Source: Lateolabrax maculatus
Lineage: Eukaryota; Chordata; Actinopteri; Acropomatiformes; Lateolabracidae
DNA: 64,000 nucleotides
Direction: 5' to 3'
Assembly (NCBI GenBank): GCA_031216445.1
Contig: CM062199.1
Coordinates: 8,708,501 to 8,772,500, forward strand
Both the position numbers and the translations under genes were made by a program. How positions within the stretch are numbered: position 1 is the stretch's first letter; the number at the start of each line of letters is the position of its first letter. Shown here piece after piece: positions 38,901 through 51,050 of the stretch. The notes under the pieces were generated by a model, which did no database searches, had not been told where the DNA came from, and saw nothing but the letters and a program-made list of their open reading frames with translations.

Positions 38901-40164
38901 GAACACATGAACTGGCATTGTACGTTCGCTCAGGCTAAGGATGCTAAGCAGAACAAATCTGCCATTGTGTCCATTAGAAGAGATGTATAACAGCTTACTG
39001 TTTTAAAAGCACTGCAGGGCATTTGAGTGCCAATACAAAATCAACTCATCAACTGTATTAGGTTGCAGATATTTGAAACTCACTTCAAAGCCTGTGATTC
39101 ATCAGCAGCTATAAATCATTTGCCCTTTAGAAAACCTCATTCACAGAGCTCTCAAGCTCTAGAGATGTGTTTGTCAACCAGAAGAGACTTGACGAGAGTG
39201 CTGAAACAGTTGGAAGGATATGGGGCCACCATCCAAGGGAAAGGTTGCTGATGAGGTTATGGTTTTCTGTTACCGAGTTGTGAAATTATTGCTCTGGGTT
39301 GAAGAAAAACACAAACATCATCCATGTAATGCCCCTCTGCTGGTGGAGGCCTCCCACTCATAAACTCTGCGGGGGGGGGGGGGGGGGTTACACACACAAA
39401 AATGTGTTTCTCACTACCCATTACACAAGCATATACACACATACACACACACACAAATGAAACCTCCCCTCACTTATCCACCCCCACACACACACACAAG
39501 CACCAAAATACTGTTTAATAGTTTATTGCGCTGGTGCTGTTTCCCACATATACCCAGCTGATTCAAGAAGAAGTAGGAGGAGGGGATGCAGAGGGTGGCG
39601 GTGGGAGGTTTTTGGGAGGATGAGGGGGTAGGGGGTGTCAGACAGCTGCTGTGTACAGTTACCATGGAAACCTTTGTCTAACTCGAGAATTCAACAGGGA
39701 TGAGCGACGTTATAAATTCAGGTTTTTCTCTTTCTGTCTACCAAACATGTTGCCAGAGATTTACCTTTAGCACTGTTATTTTTTTAAATTCTCTCTATTT
39801 TTTAAATCTATGAGACAAGCAACAAATGATTCAAGACATGGCAGACATGACCCCACCCTATATTGGAACCACACTGCTAAATGTACTTAAAGTATCAAAA
39901 ATAAATGTATTAATTGGGCTGGATGGCCCTTTAGTGTTAAAATATATATATTATGCAATTGATTATTATTGCTGATGCATTAACATGTAAGCAGTGTTTT
40001 AATGCTGTAGTTGTTCAGTAGTTCACAGTTGAGCTCATTTAAACTACTTTGTATGTATATTGCCTAGTTTAATATATGACAATACATCATGTGATATGTT
40101 GATCATACCTTTGTCTGTAAAACCTTGAACATCCAGGTAGCTCTAGTTGTCAGATACACGTGTG
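35014..40164. other. Gene-poor interval upstream of soga3
   Basis: About 5 kb with no supportable exon. It holds a TC microsatellite (35888-35921), short CA runs (36935, 37380, 39430), a run of 17 G at 39371-39387 and a CTCF-like motif at 39331-39346. This is where synteny with human 6q22.33 ends. Confidence 0.5.
39371..39387. repeat. Poly-G run
   Basis: Seventeen consecutive G. Length may be a sequencing or assembly artefact. Similar shorter runs occur at about 46909-46918 and 55001-55010. Confidence 0.8.
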
Positions 40165-40290
40165 GGGTAAAAAGTATATTGCTATCTCAAATGTGGTGTA
40201 GTAAAAGTATAAACTAGCTGTCAGGAAATACTTAAATAAAGTACAAGTACCTTAAAAATGTACAGCACTTCAGCAACATACTGAGTTACT
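40165..40290 (-). repeat. Fragment of teleost 'aagtaact' interspersed repeat
   Basis: Contains 'gtagtaaaagtataaact', 'aggaaatacttaaataaagt' and 'acaagtaccttaaaaatgta', a degraded inverse-orientation part of the same repeat family as 61586-62176. Only an internal portion survives. Confidence 0.55.
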
Positions 40291-40350
40291 CGGTTTCAAC
40301 TCATTTACAGATAACCCAAAGAAACATCAGTGTGTGAGGGATACCTCATA

Positions 40351-40957
40351 TGGGGTTCCATCAGTGCCGAAATTATGTCGTTTTGCACACTGTCTATGTC
40401 GACTGAACATGTGACAAAACATTTGTCTATGTCTACTCATCTTTGAACTGTACTTCAGTCGTGACAAAAACCTTTTGACAATCAGATCGTCTATGACGAT
40501 GCTCACCTGACAAAACATTTGGCTGTGTCTATTCAACTTTAACCTGTCGTCTTGATGCGATCCCTCTTATCTGATTGTGTTGTTTTGTATAAGTTGCTGA
40601 ATGCACACTGTGTACATAAACTTTAGCATAGTAAATAGGCCCCTTCCTTGTAACAACATCGTTAGACGTTGCTTGAACGCCCTGCAGCTGATGGTCAGCT
40701 TCTTCTTTTTTTTTTTTTTAAATATTAAAACGACACAGGCAGACGACACATCGTAACGACACATCAAGAAGACACAGTGAGACGACAGGGAGCGCATCAA
40801 GACGACAGAGCTACGGTTTAAAGTTGAACTGACACAGCCCAGTGTTTTGTCAGGTGAGCATCGACATAGACGATCTGAAGACAAATGTTTTGTCACATGT
40901 TCAGTCGACATAGACAGTGTGCAAACGACATCATTTTGGCACTGATGGAACCCCGTA
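40351..40957. mobile_element. Long-inverted-repeat MITE (foldback type) with intact 8-bp TSD
   Basis: 607-bp element. Left arm 40352-40566 and right arm 40788-40954 are inverted copies ('ggggttccatcagtgcc' against 'ggcactgatggaacccc'), with an extra ~45 bp in the left arm and a ~220-bp middle holding a T-run and 'gacgacaca'-like repeats. It is flanked by perfect direct repeats ACCTCATA at 40343-40350 and 40958-40965, the 8-bp target duplication expected for hAT-type insertion. There is no coding capacity: the minus-strand ORF across it is repeat-derived. Confidence 0.8.
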
Positions 40958-41359
40958 ACCTCATACTTGGGGCTGCCAAGACCAAACTGATAACCAGTAA
41001 CTGCAGTTTTCACAAATTCAGAAATGTTAATCATTTTGAGTTATTATGTTCAAGCTTTTTATCTTGAGGAGCAATGATTTCAATAATTACAGTGGTTGAT
41101 TCAAAACCTGGGGTAAAAGTGAGCAGACTGGATACTAACTGTGATGCTAATTTACTGAAATGTAACCATGGTGCCCTCTAGTGTACGAAACCTACTCTGC
41201 ACATCTGTTACCAATCTTGTCTTTTCGCAATAGCTTAACCACCAAAGTAATTAATGTCAAAAACATAGTGTTGATCCACAAACAATGTAAGATAATTGAT
41301 ATCCTTTTTAAAGACCCATGACATCCACTAAGTTATGAAGCAGACAGTTAAATAAAGTG

Positions 41360-43190
41360 GCAAAACATTTGTAGAGGCATTCAGTTTAATTCAATTTGAA
41401 GAGAGTTCAAAGTTATGATACTTAAAAAAAAAAAAAATACACAGAGAAGTAATGTGGACGTACAACTGTCCAAGCTAACAAGGTGGGAACTTTCCCAATG
41501 CGCAGTGTACAAAATATCACAATGTAATATGTACAACACAAAAAGAACACACATACACAAACAAGCACTCTCAGCTAGATGAAAATTGGTATTTACATAA
41601 AAATAAATACAAAGAACCAATAAATAACATCATAAAGCATTGGTTGATGGATGACATAAAGCTGGATTTGCTGATATAGAGCTGATCACTAATTTATACT
41701 CTATATACTACAGGCAGAGCAGTTATTCTTCATAGTGGTATAACATACGGCGTCACTATAGAGATTCACCAACTCTTTTTGTATGTAATTCATAACCTTT
41801 ATCTTTTTAAATCCACATTTTTCTCCGGATAAATTTAAATTCAAGCCAGCTCAGGACACAGATTAACCCCAAAAACGTAGACACAAACAGATATTTGATT
41901 GAATATGGGAAGAAAATGGCGCTTAAGGTAGGCTTAGTTAACTTGATAAAAACTGGCTGTTAGATGGTTCTGAATTCTCCGTAAATACAAAGGGAACCAG
42001 AACGCCACCACTTCTTTGTTCGGCACACAACATTTTCACCAGCATGTAAGACACACAACAACATCAGAGAGGATATAATATAAAAAAAACAGATAAACAT
42101 CTGCAAAGACAAAACTCCACCAGCTTCTCTGTCAAAGCAGGGAACATTGAATTAATCCTCAGATCCATCACTTCTCTTTATAATATTCATTACATTTCAT
42201 TGTATTACATACAAGTAGGGACATATAAAACCTGTTATGGTTGTATACAGAAATAGAAGATTTATTTTAACCTACTATGAGCTAAATTTGATGATTATTC
42301 CATCATAAACCAGTGATGGAACAATCCCATCCAAGTCTCAAAGGGTAAGAAATCATTGTCTTCTATTTGTATGTAGATCTTACATCTGGGTATTGATTTA
42401 TTTTCCTTTTATAGAATGTAACTGTGGGTGAAAAAGTACACAACTTGAAATAAATAAGAATAAATAAGACAACTACATGTTCACAAATAAGTGGATAACT
42501 GCAGAGGTGTCTTTTCAGTAGACAAGAACTGTAAACTTAAGTCTCTCTCCTATAACATCAATAATAACTTGAATAAGATGAGCATGACAAAAATGACACA
42601 ATACTGTACATTATCATCAGTTTTACACCTGTAAAGGTGAACAACAAAAAATAATAAGCTCAAATATGAATCAACATGTTTGTGCATGTGTTAGGATGTG
42701 TATTCCTGTCTCAATACAGCAGTGATCGCTAATAAAAGTGGTATATATTCTTTTTCAAGCAGCTCAGGCGCATTTATTGTAGCTTTCCCAGCATGCCAAA
42801 TAGGCCTGGTAAACTCTTTGTTTCCATTCAGGCTCAGTTTTTAGTAGCTGAAAGTCACTTCTTGTACCAGATCTACAGTACTTCGCACCACAATAAAGAG
42901 AAGGAATACTAAGATCTATCCTGTACCATACACTACTGTATTTTGGGGTATTTATGATAACGGTCACCTTAAGCATGACCTTTGACACCTCTTACTAACA
43001 GAATGATCCTCTTTCAACTCAAGCCTGTTCATATTTTATCTACAACAACTCAGATCATGGCTTAAATAAACACGTCACACCTCAATGCATCCATCCACTT
43101 AAATCTTCCTCAAATTAAGTCTTTCATGTTTTAGCACTATCAACCTAGAACCCAAAGCAAGGCCCTACCTCACCTCTACCTCTCGCTCCT
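41360..43190 (-). other. elovl4: Probable long elovl4 3' UTR
   Basis: Repeat-poor AT-rich sequence after the elovl4 stop. Minus-strand poly(A) hexamers include TTTATT at about 42772, 42398 and 42259 and a TTTAAT (ATTAAA) at about 41382. Which one is used cannot be told. No exon is seen. Confidence 0.4.
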
Positions 43191-46100
43191 CTAATCTCTT
43201 TTAGCTCTTCCTTTCCTCTTTCTCCTGCCAGAGTTTTCCTGGGGCTTCTCCTCTTTGCTCCCCGCCACCACTGTTCCGTTGGCGGCCTTGCTGAACCCGT
43301 TGAGGGTCCCGTTAGAGAGGGCCTTGCCTGCTTTGGAGGAGGAGGAGGAGGCGTCACGTCTGGGCAGCTGGCGGCGGTAGGTCTGGTAGTAGAAGTTGCC
43401 GAAGAGGATGATGAAGGTGATGGCATAGCAGATGAGGGAGTAGTGCATCCAGTGGGGGAAGTCGCAGTTGACGTAGAGGGACAAGGCTGTGTGGCCGATG
43501 GTCACGTGGAACTGGATCTGAGACACAAAGAGAGAAACAAAATCACTATTTTACTTTGTATAATTGTTTCACACCATTTCTAACCTGAGATTCATTATTT
43601 CAGTTTGAGATTCAGTGTAAGACGTGAGGTAAGATTAACTTTCTAAAATATGTTAAAATAATATATTTCTACACAGTGAGGTAATATCTTACCATCTGGA
43701 TGATGGTCAAGTACTTCTTCCACCATAGGAACTTTTGGATCTTAGGTCCGCAGGAGGCCAGGCCATAATATAGGTACATCAGGACGTGGATTGCTGCATT
43801 CATGTGTGCACCAAAGAAAGCTGCAGATAAAAGAAAATGAAAACACTGATATTAGTTTTGACATGCTATTTGTGGTGTTAGAACACAGTTGTGTTACACA
43901 AATTTGAAATCTATAAACCTTTTATTGTATTTTTGTTTCCCACTTAATACTGTTTTCCAGCTGCATTAGCACACATAGATTAACAAGACATAATTTGTCA
44001 AATTGTCCACTGTGATGGATTATGTATTTATGTCTCTGCAAGACGTTTTTCATACTGTTGGCATGGATAGATTATGACACAAAGGGCCCCTGGGCACAGA
44101 CATTTAAAGGGCTCCTCTTCCTAGTACTTTCCTATCATAAAGGACAAAAATTCTCATTGTGAAAAAACTTGGATCAGGAGCAAAAACAAAGTATGATCAA
44201 TAAATCCTTGTTTTGACTGATTTCTTTCTTCTGTCATTTTAAACAGAGGCCCCTTGACCCCTGTGGGCCCCTGGGCTTGTGCCAGTAGGTCCGTCTAGTC
44301 AGCCATCCAAGGCTGTTGGGAAATAAATTGAAGCCAATGGCTCCTTAAAAATGGGAAATCAATCTTACAATTTATGGTACACTGCAGAAACTTTGTGTAT
44401 AGTGCACTATAGATGATTCATGGTCAATTGGCTAAAATGTACAAAACCAACACTTCATATACTAGAGAACTAAAGGAAATAGGGTGTAAAGATCACGACT
44501 TCTATAATTGTTGGTTCAACAATATATAACTTCATAGGTAAGAATAGGGCATAGTGTAGAAATCTACTGTAGCATCAGCAACTCACACTGTCCTCCTGCC
44601 ACCCACTTGATGCCAATCCACCAGAGCGTGAACATGGTGCAGTGGTGATAGACATGCAGGAAAGTAACCTGGTTGAATTTTTTCCTCAGGATGAAAAACA
44701 CCGTGTCCAGATACTCGATGCCCTTAGAGACGAAATACCACCACAGCGCCCCTGCCACCTGTCTCAGACACAACATGAGAAATGGGTTGATGGGAGAGGA
44801 CAGACACGGGTGGAAGAAGGAAACAGAAATAGAGGAATGGTTATTTTGGCCTCCTTTAGGAAATGTTTTTCTTTTCTTGTCTAGTCTATTCTACAATATA
44901 TTCACTTCAGGGTCACCTGAGACCGCACGACTGTGTCAGATGTGTGACACGTAATGGAGCAGTAGGAAGGAAGGTGAAACTGAACACCATCCATGATCCT
45001 GCTTCCAACTCGCACTTTTTCTGATAAGAGGAGCAGGGTCCAAATGAATGGAAGCTGATCATGTTTCTAAAACCACTAAGACTGAAGCTTCCATGGTACG
45101 CTCACAAGGATTTCCTTAATCATTTGGGTAGAGTAGAGCACAACATTGAAGTTAGATTTAACTGTGAAACATGTTACGTTGTAGTAAATTAGCAGAGGTG
45201 TCCTAATTACTGCACACATGTAAACCATACAAAAGTAGGTAACATAATAAGGCGGGTGAGGTTTCATTGTGGTAAATGTTCAATTTTCATTTAATGAGTG
45301 CGTGTGTACATGCGTCTTTATGTGTGTGTGTGTGTCTACAACCTCATGCACTCACCCTGACTTCATTGGGGTCCTCCGAATAGTCCACAGGTTGACAAAT
45401 GTAACTGTAGCTAGCCGCCCGCGCTGCCATAAACAGCTAAAAAACAAGAGAACATCTCTATTGAATGACTGATACAAACGGAAAGGCAGAGGCACACAGA
45501 GAGAGGAGAAAAAGGTGCCGGCAGAAAGCTGGATACACTGTAAGTGTTAGGCTGTGTTAGTCTAAACCCTGAGGGCAAAGTTATGGTTCAGACAAGACCT
45601 CCACAGATTCAGCTCACTCACTACAGTCTTCATACGTGAAGGTAAACAGAAGAACATCTAACTAGTCTCTAATAGTAACCTACCTCTTTGAAGATGAAGA
45701 AGTTGAGGAAGACCATGCTGAAGTTGTAGACAATGAGGGTTTTGCGGAGCTGGAAGGGCTCTCTGTTCTTCATGTATTTGGGCCCCAGCCAGAGGAACAG
45801 CAGGTAGGAGGTGCTGATGGCCAGCGTGGGCAGGGGGTTGTCCATCAGAGGCCATTTCTCCACTCGCTTGTCTGTGGGACAAATGTTCTCATAGCATTAC
45901 ATAACTATTCTTAATGTTCGCAATACACTGACACAGTGTGGGTTCAATGTCAGTTTATTTTAAGGGGAGTGCTGAGTAGGTGTACAGATGCCTTATGTTG
46001 TCCCGAGGTGACCTGTCTGGAGGTCAGTTTGACAGAGACACCCTTCTTTGATGGTGCATGTGATACTTTTATATGTTATACATGAGTTTGAATTTTACTT

Positions 46101-46474
46101 CTCTAATGAGGTATAAGACCATCTCACAAGTATCCATCCCTATTACATTTTTCGTTGCATCGATTTAGCAGGTGAATCAAAATGAAAGCTAAGAAGACCT
46201 TTACTGATTTCATATACTGATCCCAGTTCAGCTAGAAAGGGCAAGTTTCTCTTTACTGACTCTTTCATTACAGGAAAAACATACCTGCAGATGTATACAA
46301 GTGCACACACAAGAACATGTGCATTCAGTCACCTGTAAAACACCATATATCTCCAAACAGACCTCTGACACTGACTCTCGGACATGACAAAAACACAAGA
46401 TTATTACCTGCAATAGTTAGGGTCCATTTGTAGAACTCTATGGTGTCATTAATTAAATGAGTGACAATCTCCAT
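43191..46474 (-). CDS. elovl4: Very-long-chain fatty acid elongase 4 (ELOVL4)
   Basis: Coding exons in transcript order: 46474-46408, 45871-45684, 45436-45356, 44758-44587, 43820-43693, 43517-43191. Phases close, giving 320 codons (human 314). The enzyme condenses malonyl-CoA with long and very-long-chain acyl-CoAs (saturated and polyunsaturated, C24 and above) in the ER membrane, the first step of elongation. The histidine box HVYHH lies at residues 147-151, preceded by 'YLDTVFFILRKK' and followed by 'WWIGIKWVAGGQ'. There are several hydrophobic spans, an N-glycosylation sequon NDT near residue 9, and a C-terminal dilysine-like ER retrieval signal 'RAKRD' (RXKXX). The C-tail is longer than in mammals, with a Ser run and two NGT motifs. 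The RXKXX ending fits the teleost elovl4b type, but I cannot settle the paralogue from sequence alone. Divergent from prelid3a. Confidence 0.95.
44050..44330. repeat. Possible degenerate interspersed repeat in elovl4 intron
   Basis: Contains 'agggcccctgggcacagac', 'tttaaagggctcc' and 'tgtgggcccctgggcttgtg', motifs I associate with a dispersed fish repeat. Ends and class cannot be defined. Confidence 0.35.
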
Positions 46475-47066
46475 GGCTGTGGCCGATGACCTGAAATTTA
46501 AAGAGACAGGTGTGAGAATGGAGGCTCTAAACTATCAGCTTTTATCTAGTCCATAGGGATGGATCCACTGAGTAAGAGTGGTGCCATCTTCCGGGAGATC
46601 AGTAATCAACAATGTCCCCCTGATCATGCTCATTTCAAAACTGGAGCGTGATAATGACTCCATTTTATACACCATTATTAAAAGGATTAGTCTCTAAATA
46701 GTCTGAGGCCCTAAAATAAACGAACCTAGGCCAACAGAAGGCCAGTTTTAAGCCTATAGGGGTCTGTGGCCCCATGAGGCCACGGTAGATGGGCTATAGG
46801 CTTCATTGCGCACAAAGGCTGGGAGCACCGGCCGGCAGAGCGCATGTGTCAGCAGATTTTTGGCTTGAGCACGACCACCAGCCAACCTGGTGGCCCTTAT
46901 AATGAGGGGGGGGGGGGGTGCCTCGTGCCCCACTTCTACAGTTAAATGGGTCGTCTCCTACACAGTGCCAGACTGACGCATAGGCTGATAAGTACACAGT
47001 CAGACAAACAGTGTGATTTAATGATCCTATAAGGATGACGCCCCCCCCCGTCTCTCTCTCTCTCTG

Positions 47067-47099
<33 letters not shown>

Positions 47100-47960
47100 G
47101 TCTCTCTCTGTCTCTCTCTCTCTGTCTCTCTCTCTCTCTCTGTCTCTGTCTCTCTCTCTCTCTCTGTCTCTCTCTGTCTCTCTCTCTCTCTGTCTCTCTC
47201 TCTCTCTCTGTCTCTCTCTCTGTCTCTCTCTGTCTCTCTCTCTCTGGAGCGGATCAAGCGCTGCAGCATCTGTCCTGCACGCTTCCCTCCGCACAAACTG
47301 CTCCGAGAATAACGCATGCATCACTGTGTGTCCACACATTCAACCTCACATGCTGTGTTTCCGGAAGGCTCGCATATTCACGGAGGCATTGTTAACCATT
47401 TGAACGGCGGATCTTGCATCCTGCGGCATGCAGTCCGGCCTTCCACTAAGGCTGCATGAACAGTCCTGTCATCAATATGATTTTTCCCAAAAAAGCTGAT
47501 TCCGTCTGAGATCTGTAAAACAACACGAATCATCCAGAAAAAAAACATCCACACGGCCTCAACACAGGCAACACACAGCCGCCCGCAATATCGACACCGG
47601 TCTCGCCTCCTACTCCGTGCGGGTGAAGATGCTTATTACCTTACCGTGTCGGTGCCTCAAAAAAAATCCCTCTTTAATGACATTCAGCGCAAGGTCACGC
47701 AGGTTGCGTTATTCCGGCCCGGGCTTGGCTGATCGTGAGCTCTCTGGGCTGACTGATCGTTCAGTGTCCGGGGTGAGATGAACGGGCCGCCGGACGAACG
47801 GCGATGGCATGAATTTGTCGCTGAGGGACCACACTGCGCCTCCGCTCCTATGGATTCCTGCTCCGAGCCCCCGCAACACCAGCGGCAAGGCCCGCACAAT
47901 GCCCCGCACACTTCCGATCAGACCTTCACAATAAGACCGTACTCGCGCGTGTCCCTACAA
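46475..47960 (-). promoter_or_regulatory. elovl4: elovl4 5' region: UTR intron, first exon and promoter
   Basis: An acceptor (ttcag, AG at 46492-46491) lies 16 bases upstream of the ATG, so the leader is spliced. A strong minus-strand donor (cacg|gtaagg, exon end 47645) in a GC-rich block at 47.55-47.95 kb is the best candidate for the upstream non-coding exon. This implies a 1154-bp intron at 46491-47644 that contains a nested hairpin (46750-46803) and a large TC repeat (47050-47247). Exon start and promoter position are inferred. Confidence 0.5.
47041..47247. repeat. Compound (TC)n / (GTCTC)n satellite-like repeat
   Basis: A run of 9 C followed by about 200 bp of TC units broken by regular G (GTCTCTCTCT...). 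On the minus strand it reads as Arg-Glu repeats and creates the false ORFs of this area. Confidence 0.95.
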
Positions 47961-49284
47961 CTCAGAACAGGTCGAAATATTAAATGTGTCATGCCAGTAA
48001 AACTAATTAAATAATAATGATAGTAATAGTAAAAATAAAATGGATAATACTACAAAACAACGCAATGATAATGATGATTTATACTATTATTATGGTCAAT
48101 AATATTAATGCACACACTTGTTTTATCCGTAAAATCAGATGCAGGTTTTGCAGGTTTTTGTCAATAATAATTAATTACATGATCTTTTATGTATTTCCTT
48201 GCAGCAGTCCAAGCTCCCGGTCTAGTCACTTTTCGTATAGTCGCCAACCCAAATCCTTTTATGTGAAACGGCACCACAGTGTTTCCTGTTTCCCTCCTGC
48301 TGTGTGTGTGCGGCTTGACGCAGCTGCGCTCCTCCGCTGAAACCTGACGGTGAGGATGGACAGATGCAGTGCGCACGCGTAGAAATGGAGGCGGATGCAG
48401 CCGCAGCAGCAGCAGCAGCAGCAGCAGCTCCGTCAACCGGCCACACACAACCGGAGCACGGCAGGAAGAGCAGGGCTCCGTCCGTCAAAGTAAAACTGTA
48501 AATATTGTCGCCTGATTGGAAAAAAAACCCAACAACTATCGGGTGCAAATCAAATACAAGAGAACGTGTATTGCATCATGGTGCATTATGGTCTTGTATC
48601 AAAAGTGGCTATGATTAAGGAAAATTATAAATGACTTAGCCAGCAAAATGTCTGTGAATTTCAGAGGTTTCTTATTGGGAATGTTTGTATTATTATTTCT
48701 AAAGTGTAATCCAAACTGTAGGCCACGATTTTGTGTAAAACAGAAAGGGCCACTTAAATCCTTTGTGATTTCCTCATACTGTATCACATTTCCAAAACCC
48801 TGGGCTCTGTATCTCCATCAGATGTGTCAAAGGCTGAGGATGATGTCGGTCAAACAGAAGTTGCAATTATGACGAGTCATTTAAAAAAGGGGTTTTATTT
48901 TGAAATTCCCGACCACACTGCCGTGTCTCAGCTTGTCTGGCTTGACGCTCGGTGGCTCTGCTGTTGCACCGGCTTCTGTCCCGTCCTTCACTGTGCAGCC
49001 TGTTTGTAATAACCTGTTTTTCACTGGTTTTCTGCGCGTCGTTCCTGTGACACGGGGATCCGCGGCGCATGTTGCGCAGTCTTTGGGCGAGTTTGACATG
49101 CGGAGGAAGGCGGAGATGCGCTCTCGGGACTCACTCCATTGATGGTCGTGAGCTTCCATCACAGGCCCTGTTCTCTGATCACTGGAGCTAGTTCCTCATA
49201 TGAAAATGGTCCGGTGAAACACAGTCTCAGGATCACGGAGGGGTTTTTTTTATCAGCGATAAGGTCGAGACTGTCGTTTGGAAA
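47961..49284 (+). promoter_or_regulatory. prelid3a: prelid3a upstream region / shared divergent promoter area
   Basis: AT-rich at 47.96-48.2 kb, then a short CpG-bearing block at 48.2-48.5 kb with a GCA-repeat (48394-48431), then the 5' leader with several short upstream ATGs before the start at 49285. Likely holds the prelid3a promoter and perhaps elements shared with elovl4 on the other strand. The transcription start is not visible. Confidence 0.4.
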
Positions 49285-51009
49285 ATGAAGATCTGGAGCA
49301 CGGAGCATGTTTTCAGGTTGGTCACACGGGGGTTTATTGTTCCTGGAGGATTCATGGAGCAGCCTGAGCTGCTCATTCATTGTAGGGGCAAGGTTGATGG
49401 GACGTTCAACTTCATTAACTGAGTTTAAATACATCTGAATTGAATTAAAGCTCATGACTTTATCACTCTGGTCACTAAATTCCACCTGCTCTATATTATA
49501 GCCCACGGAGTGATGGTGAGTCACTATGAGCGTTTAACATCAGGAGTCAGCCACAGCCGCAGCCTCCACAGTCACAGTTTTGTCCCAGAGAAGCACATGA
49601 GGGAAGTGTTTTTGGTTGATTAAGCACTGGCTTTAATAACCCTGTGCACCTGATTCATAACTAGACCATGTAAATATGTAAATATACACTGTGTTAGTTT
49701 ATCAGAAGATTTCCAGCATGTTTTTCGCCAATAGTGAATGTTAATGCATTTCTTCCCCCTTCATATTATTTTGTGCTGTTTTGTGTGTAGTTACCCATGG
49801 GAGACGGTTATCAAGGCTGCCATGAGGAAGTACCCGAACCCCATGAACCCGAACGTGGTCGGGGTGGACGTGCTGGACCGCAGTCTGGATGAAGGGGGAC
49901 GCCTGCACAGCCACAGACTCCTCAGCACAGAGTGGGGCCTCCCGGGCATCGTGCGAGCGGTCAGTCATCAACACACACACACACACACACACACCAAGAT
50001 GTAAAGAAATACATAAGCATACATGATCAGAGGCATACAGGTACATGTATACATGTATACATGTATACATGGAGAAGACAACGCATGGGTTCCTTAACTT
50101 GGTGTAGAAAGTGTAAAAACTTGGCTATAGAAACAAACAACAGCTTGCTGTACTTATTGTACTTACTATGTATCATTGTGTTTGTAGATACTGGGAACCA
50201 GCCAGACGCAGACGTATGTGAAGGAACACTCCATAGTCGACCCAGAGGAGAAAAAGATGGAGCTGTGCTCAACAAATGTAAGTTTATAGTTTTTGTAGTT
50301 TTAGAGTGCATCCGCCAGCCATGGCTTCCTCATTAAAATCTACCACTGCTGCTGTGGTAATTCACAGGACTACACAATGTTATGGTACATTGTAATAGCA
50401 ATAGCAATGTGTTTGCATTATAATATTCCATGTGAATGTCCCATAAATAAGGAAATCCAAATGTATTTTATCTTTCAGATTACTCTCACTAACCTGATTT
50501 CAGTGGATGAGAGGCTTCTTTACAGACCACACCCAGACAACCCGGATGTGTAAGTACATTGTACAATTTATTCAACTTTCATCTCTGAAAACATTTCTTG
50601 GTACAGAGTGTGTGCAACACAAAGAGATGGGAGACAGAACTAGACACTGTGTACTTGCAGGTACACAGTGTTATACTGTTTATTCATGTTTTACAGTAAT
50701 CATGCTGTCTATCTATCTATCTATTTATTTATCAAGAAAAGTGTTGCCAAAGCATCAAAATACAGGTTGTCAAAATATTTGGACAGTACACAATAACAGC
50801 AATATGAACATTAATATAATTTTAATATTATGTTAATCTCTCTTTTTTTTTAATTCAGTTCAATTCATCTCTCTCTCTGAGTCTCTCTGTCTCTCTCTCT
50901 CTGTCTCTCTCTCTCTCTGTCTCTCTCTTAATTTAATTTAATTCAATTCAATATGCTTTATGAATGTTGGGTTAACAATATTGCCAAAGCGTCCTGGATA
51001 ATACAATTA

Positions 51010-51050
<41 letters not shown>

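Noticed and set aside
40567..41034. 155-aa minus-strand ORF
   Set aside because: Lies in the middle and right arm of the MITE. No transposase-like features.
46803..47339. 178-aa minus-strand ORF with long Arg-Glu repeats
   Set aside because: It is the translation of a TC/GTCTC microsatellite. No domain and no splice context.
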